Positions 60,568 to 64,000 of a DNA stretch of 64,000 bases are shown here, piece after piece; position 1 is the stretch's first letter; each line of letters begins with the position of its first letter. The notes under the pieces are model-generated. The model ran no database searches. It was not told the DNA's origin and saw nothing but the letters and a program-made list of their open reading frames with translations. The stretch is taken from NCBI RefSeq assembly GCF_036226505.1, contig NZ_CP108484.1, positions 806,001 through 870,000 on the forward strand. Direction: 5' to 3'. The translations under genes and the position numbers were made by a program. This DNA is from Kitasatospora sp. NBC_01246. Its GTDB lineage: Bacteria > Actinomycetota > Actinomycetes > Streptomycetales > Streptomycetaceae.

Positions 60568-61560
60568 TCAGTGCCCGGCCGGGGCCAGCAGGGCGTCCGC
60601 GAGCGCGGTGCGGGCGTAGAGGACGGAGCGGCCGCTGCGGTGCGCGGTCACCAGGCCGGCGTTGCGCAGGGCCGTCAGGTGCTGGGAGACACCGGCCGCG
60701 GACAGGCCGGACCGCTGGGCGAGCCGGGTGGTCGACGCGGGCGTGTCGAGCTCGGTCAGCAGCATCGTGCGGGAGCGGCCCAACACGGCGGCCACCGCGT
60801 CCGGGGAGGTGGTGGCCCGGGGCTCCCAGAGGTTGCCGATCCCGCGCGCCGGATAGGCGAGCTGCGGCGGCTCAGGCGCCACCGACCGGGTCAGCACCTT
60901 CGGCCAGGCGAACGCGGAGGGCACCAGGAGCAGCCCGGAACCGACCTGGTCACGGGTCAGCGCGCAGTGCCGGCGGACCAGCCGCAGGGTGCCGTCGTCC
61001 CACCGGACGGAGTCGTGCAGCTCGTTGAGCACGTGGGCCGAGCCGTGCTCCGCCACCTGCCGCGCCCGGTGGAACACATCGGCTTCGAGCAACCGCCGGA
61101 TCCGCTCCCAGTAGGGCGCGAGGGCGAGCTCCCAGTAGGCCTCGACCTCCGCGGCGACCTTCGCCAACGCCTCCTCCGGAGCCTCGGACAGGATCCGGAA
61201 CCGGGCAGGCGCCCCGTCGTCGCGCTCGGCGGCCAGCATCCCGAGCTCGACCCGCACCCGCTCGGGCGCGGTCCGCCGGATCGCCTCCAGCTCGGTGGCG
61301 AGCGTGGGGAACGGACCGGCCGGAGTCGGATTGAGGAAGTCCGCGAGGTAGCCGTCGACGGGCACGAGCTCCGCCAGCCACCCCCGGTCGAGCCCCGCCC
61401 GCACCAGCCGCGGCCGGACCTGCTCGGCCCACCGCCGGTACAACGGCTGCTCGTCCGCCCGCCGCAGCAGCCGGAAGCTGGTGACGACCTCCCACATCGG
61501 CGACACCGCGAAGCGCGTCTGCGCCAGGTCCGCCGCGGAGAAACTCAGCCCCGCCTGCAT
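60568..61560 (-). CDS. ArsR-type regulator with DUF5937-like domain, paralog of the one at 39 kb
   Basis: 330 residues. The N-terminus LSFSAADLAQTRFAVSPMWEV, the segment YWELALAPYWERIRRLLEADVFHRARQVAEHG and the C-terminal winged helix LLTELDTPASTTRLAQRSGLSAAGVSQHLTALRNAGLVTAHRSGRSVLYART are shared almost word for word with the protein encoded at 39164-40153. No metal-binding Cys. ATG at 61560 follows GGTGGGG; GTG at 61569 is an alternative. It is convergent with a DUF1345 gene; its target is unknown. Confidence 0.88.
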   Translation of the reverse strand: MQAGLSFSAADLAQTRFAVSPMWEVVTSFRLLRRADEQPLYRRWAEQVRPRLVRAGLDRGWLAELVPVDGYLADFLNPTPAGPFPTLATELEAIRRTAPERVRVELGMLAAERDDGAPARFRILSEAPEEALAKVAAEVEAYWELALAPYWERIRRLLEADVFHRARQVAEHGSAHVLNELHDSVRWDDGTLRLVRRHCALTRDQVGSGLLLVPSAFAWPKVLTRSVAPEPPQLAYPARGIGNLWEPRATTSPDAVAAVLGRSRTMLLTELDTPASTTRLAQRSGLSAAGVSQHLTALRNAGLVTAHRSGRSVLYARTALADALLAPAGH

Positions 61561-61932
61561 CCGCCCCACCCTCCCTCGCCCTCCGCCCGAGCCTAATCGA
61601 CGGGGCCCGGGGCATCGACGAACTCGCCCTCGAACCGACCTCCTTGCTGCCCTCCCAGCGTCGACCGCCTGCGGGAGGACTCGCGGGAGACGCCGCCCGG
61701 GTCGGGCATCTACATCGTCCGGCCGGGCACGGGGGCGCGGGACGTGACCATGGTCTGACCAGGTCCGGCCGGGCAGGGTGGACCTGGATGCGACCAGGGG
61801 GCGGGGGCGTCGGGCCGGGGACTCGGGCGGCGGTCGCCCCTTCCGTCACCACGGCCCCGGCCCGTACCGCCACGCCTCCGGGCCGCACCGCGTCGACCGG
61901 TGGCAGGTACGCCCTGGTCCGGTGCCCGATCC
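61561..61932. other. Intergenic region with possible gene remnant and hairpins
   Basis: 372 bp. 61597-61758 on the plus strand shows coding-like composition in two joined frames ending at a TGA (see the separate entry). GACCATGGTC (61746-61755) is a perfect palindrome, and CCAGGTCC pairs with GGACCTGG (61759-61787). Confidence 0.4.
61597..61758 (+). pseudogene. Possible 3' remnant of an unknown gene
   Basis: Reads IDGARGIDELALEPTSLLPS in one frame and VDRLREDSRETPPGSGIYIV followed by RPGTGARDVTMV-stop in another, each with nearly all codons ending in G or C. No start codon or ribosome site. One base change near 61660 would join the frames. Low certainty. Confidence 0.25.
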
Positions 61933-62601
61933 TCAGCCCGGCCGCTTGGCCATGATGACCACGCCCGGTCCGACGTGCTCGTCCGCGGGGAGCCGGAGTT
62001 CGGCGACCGGGCGCAGTCCGGCCTGCTCGATCAGGTGCGTGAGCTGCTCGGGCCGCCACTTGTGGGTCGTCCAGCGGACGGGGACGCCTCCGTAGGCCTC
62101 GGTGCGCAGCGCGTCCTCGTCGCCGACATGGGTCGCGGTGATGAAGTGTCCGCCCGGCACCAGGGCGCGCGCGAACATGGCGAGGACCTGGGGAAGGACG
62201 TCACGCGGGAGGTTGAACAGTGACCACCAGCCGAGCAGGCCGCCGTGGGAGGCGTCGGCGAGGTCCAGGTCGGTGGCAGAGCTGACGCCGAACCGGCACT
62301 GCGGGTGGAGGCGGCGCGCGTTCTCGATCATGCGGGGGGAGAGATCGACGCCGGACACGTCGAGGCCGCGCTCGGCGAGGTAGGCGGTCACCGTTCCGGG
62401 CCCGCAGCCGACGTCGAGCACGGGCCCGAGGCCGCTCACGGTGTCGGCGAAGGCGTCGATCGACGCCTTGAGCCACGGGTGGGTCCGGATGTCGCCGATC
62501 CCCGTGGTCGCCACCATGTGGGCGTAGTTGTCGGCCACGCGGTCATAGGACTCGCGGACCACGTCGAGATCGGACGGTCGGTCGATGGGGTGAGCGCGCA
62601 T
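61933..62601 (-). CDS. SAM-dependent methyltransferase
   Basis: 222 residues, class I fold. VVRESYDRVADNYAHMV at the N-terminus, motif I VLDVGCGPGTV (about 62-72), VSGVDLSPRMIENARRLHP after it, and FATATHVGDE-like strand (HFITATHVGD) later are standard for class I small-molecule methyltransferases of the UbiE/Coq5-like type. ATG at 62601 has no ribosome site, but TATCGT six bases upstream fits a leaderless message. Divergent from the condensation-domain gene, 291 bp apart, so a shared role in a natural-product pathway is possible but not shown. Confidence 0.88.
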   Translation of the reverse strand: MRAHPIDRPSDLDVVRESYDRVADNYAHMVATTGIGDIRTHPWLKASIDAFADTVSGLGPVLDVGCGPGTVTAYLAERGLDVSGVDLSPRMIENARRLHPQCRFGVSSATDLDLADASHGGLLGWWSLFNLPRDVLPQVLAMFARALVPGGHFITATHVGDEDALRTEAYGGVPVRWTTHKWRPEQLTHLIEQAGLRPVAELRLPADEHVGPGVVIMAKRPG

Positions 62602-62607
62602 CAGCCA

Positions 62608-62613
62608 ACGATA
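62608..62613 (-). promoter_or_regulatory. -10 element TATCGT of the leaderless methyltransferase gene
   Basis: On the minus strand TATCGT, then TGGCTG, then the ATG at 62601. Confidence 0.45.
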
Positions 62614-62892
62614 GGCCTGTGCGACGGTCTGCCGCCGGGGTCTTGTGGCCGTGGTCGCCGCTTGCCCGGGGGACCGAGCCTGCCGGCTCGGCCGCGGTGA
62701 CCCGGTCCGGCGGGCATCAGGGCGTGCCCTGACGGCCTGTTGATCGTTGCTTGATTGGTCCGTCACCAACACCCCGTCGGCCGAGACGCGTACGGGACGT
62801 GATGCCGGAACGCCCGTGGCGAGGACGGGCCGACGGGTGGCGGCGGTGCGCCGGGACCGCCGGCGCACCGCGAGTCGAGAGAGGGAGCACCT

Positions 62893-64000
62893 GTGCGTAT
62901 CACCGACCTGGCCCGCTGCGAGGCCCGTCCGGGGCGTGTCATGGAATGGACCCTCCACCCGTCCACCATCGACGCCGCCACGGCCCTGGCGGACGACCTC
63001 CGCCCGCTCTCCCACCTCCAGCAGTCGCACCTGCGCACCGCGCGGACCGTACGCGACAACGGCCTGACCATGCCGACCTGGATCGGCACCCGGTTCAGCC
63101 TGCCCGGCCCGGCGGATCCGGCCGTGCTGGAGGCCACCCTGCTCGACTGGACCCTGCGCCACGAGACGCTGCGCAGCGGATTCCGCCGCCGCACCGAGGG
63201 CGTCCGCCGGTTCACGATCGGCGCCGGTTCGGTGGCCCTGCACCGGCACGAGGCAGGGGTGTTCGACCGGGCGGAGGAGCTGGTCACCTACCTGCAGAAC
63301 CGTTTCGACGCCGCGACGAACGCGCTCGAATGGCCGAACTACATCTACGCGGCCGTCCTGCGCGAGGACGGCACGGACGTCTACCTCGCCTTCGACCACA
63401 GCAACGTGGACGCGTACTCGCTGTTCCGCATCCCCGCCGAGGTCCACGAGCTCTACGACACCCGCCGGGGCGGCGGCGAACCGCGAGCGGTCGAGGTCGG
63501 AAGCTACCTCGACTTCTGCGAACTCGAATGCGCGCACGCGGAGCAGGTCGACGAGATCCACTCGGCGGTCGCCCGCTGGCGGGAGTTCATCGCCGGCTGC
63601 GACGACCGGCTGCCGAGGTTCCCGCTCGACCTCGGTCTGGAGCCGGAGGAGCCGATGCCCGCCCAACGGCTGATGACCGAGATGCTGGTGGGCGAGGAGC
63701 ACGCCGCCGGGTTCGAGCGGTACTGCCGCCCCTTCGGGGGCACGCTGGCCGGCATCCTGGCCGCCAGCGCGCTGATCGCCCGGGACCTCGGCGGGCACGA
63801 CGTGTACCGGACGGTGGTGCCGTTCCACACCAGGGCGGCCTCCCAGTGGCAGGACTCGCTGGGCTGGTACGTCGGCGTCGTACCCATCGAGATCCCCGCG
63901 GCCGACGCCCCCGACTTCCGGAGCGCGCTGGCGATGGCACGCTCCGAGCTGCACGCGAACCGCCGGCTTGCCCGCACCCCGCTGGCCCGGATCCTGCACC
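62893..64000 (+). CDS. Condensation-domain protein, 3' end outside window
   Basis: At least 369 residues, open to the window edge. MPTWIGTRFSLPGPADPAVLEATLLDWTLRHETLRSGFR is the head of the NRPS/PapA condensation superfamily (RHExLR with the usual Phe). The active site His of the family appears as DHSNVDAYS (His about 169, Asp 173), that is HxxxDA, rather than HHxxxDG. WYVGVVPIEIPAADAPDFRSALA matches the later GxxVNxxPxR-type floor region. It could be a stand-alone acyltransferase (PapA-like) or the first domain of an NRPS. GTG at 62893 has GAGGGAG 4 nt upstream. Confidence 0.82.
   Translation, partial: MRITDLARCEARPGRVMEWTLHPSTIDAATALADDLRPLSHLQQSHLRTARTVRDNGLTMPTWIGTRFSLPGPADPAVLEATLLDWTLRHETLRSGFRRRTEGVRRFTIGAGSVALHRHEAGVFDRAEELVTYLQNRFDAATNALEWPNYIYAAVLREDGTDVYLAFDHSNVDAYSLFRIPAEVHELYDTRRGGGEPRAVEVGSYLDFCELECAHAEQVDEIHSAVARWREFIAGCDDRLPRFPLDLGLEPEEPMPAQRLMTEMLVGEEHAAGFERYCRPFGGTLAGILAASALIARDLGGHDVYRTVVPFHTRAASQWQDSLGWYVGVVPIEIPAADAPDFRSALAMARSELHANRRLARTPLARILH

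Overview
The window looks like chromosomal DNA of a streptomycete-type actinomycete (Streptomyces or Kitasatospora cannot be separated here). The base composition is very GC-rich with almost exclusively G/C third codon positions. Lineage-typical genes are present: a complete conservon (cvnA-E) ending in a CYP157-type P450, a WhiB-family regulator, the tiny ribosomal protein bL37, ESX/WXG proteins, a GlnR-type box and a DmdR/IdeR-type iron box. No rRNA, tRNA, CRISPR array, transposase or phage gene was seen.

Layout. 0-5.3 kb: an NAD(P)-binding protein divergent from its probable TetR regulator, an unrecognised protein, and a roadblock/roadblock/PATAN/roadblock cluster followed by a 42-bp tandem repeat. 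5.4-11 kb: a membrane-anchored ricin-lectin protein, a sarcosine-oxidase-like flavoenzyme, an HxlR regulator divergent from an NADP oxidoreductase, and a proline iminopeptidase. 11-18 kb: a GT87-PAP2 membrane fusion, the wreck of a xanthine dehydrogenase operon, and a 1414-residue fusion of assimilatory nitrate reductase with a CysJ-like reductase behind a GlnR-type box. 18-23 kb: a FUSC membrane protein, an iron-box-controlled Cys-rich small protein with an apparent frameshift, and a SulP transporter with a long leader holding an upstream ORF and hairpin. 23-27 kb: a three-gene YagTSR/PaoABC-type molybdenum oxidoreductase operon and a STAS protein.

27-34 kb: a winged-helix protein, a secreted beta-lactamase-fold hydrolase, and a compact ESX-like locus: a small WXG protein, a 709-residue WXG-headed effector-like protein, and a membrane-anchored protein that resembles the effector's C-terminal domain. 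This locus is the best candidate for an undescribed system. 34-43 kb: single genes of metabolism and regulation (epimerase-like, GreA-like, VOC, MmyB-type HTH, aldo/keto reductase, ArsR-type regulator), a truncated secreted-protein fragment, an MFS exporter and bL37. 43-52 kb: a secreted repeat protein, a CMD-like protein, a diacylglycerol-kinase-type lipid kinase, and the conservon (sensor-kinase-like CvnA, roadblock CvnB, DUF742 CvnC, GTPase CvnD, P450 CvnE) closed by a strong terminator.

52-64 kb: an AraC/VOC pair, a UvrA2-type ABC ATPase, an SDR, a WhiB protein, a GNAT, a frameshifted lipoprotein, a DUF1345 protein, a second ArsR-type regulator paralogous to the one at 39 kb, a methyltransferase, and the 5' part of a condensation-domain protein running off the window.

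Recurring themes are (i) many leaderless genes, with a -10 element about 6 nt before the start codon, mostly regulators; (ii) 33-42-bp tandem repeats covering stop codons; and (iii) several 3'-end gene remnants. Product calls rest on motif recognition by eye; no database search was possible.
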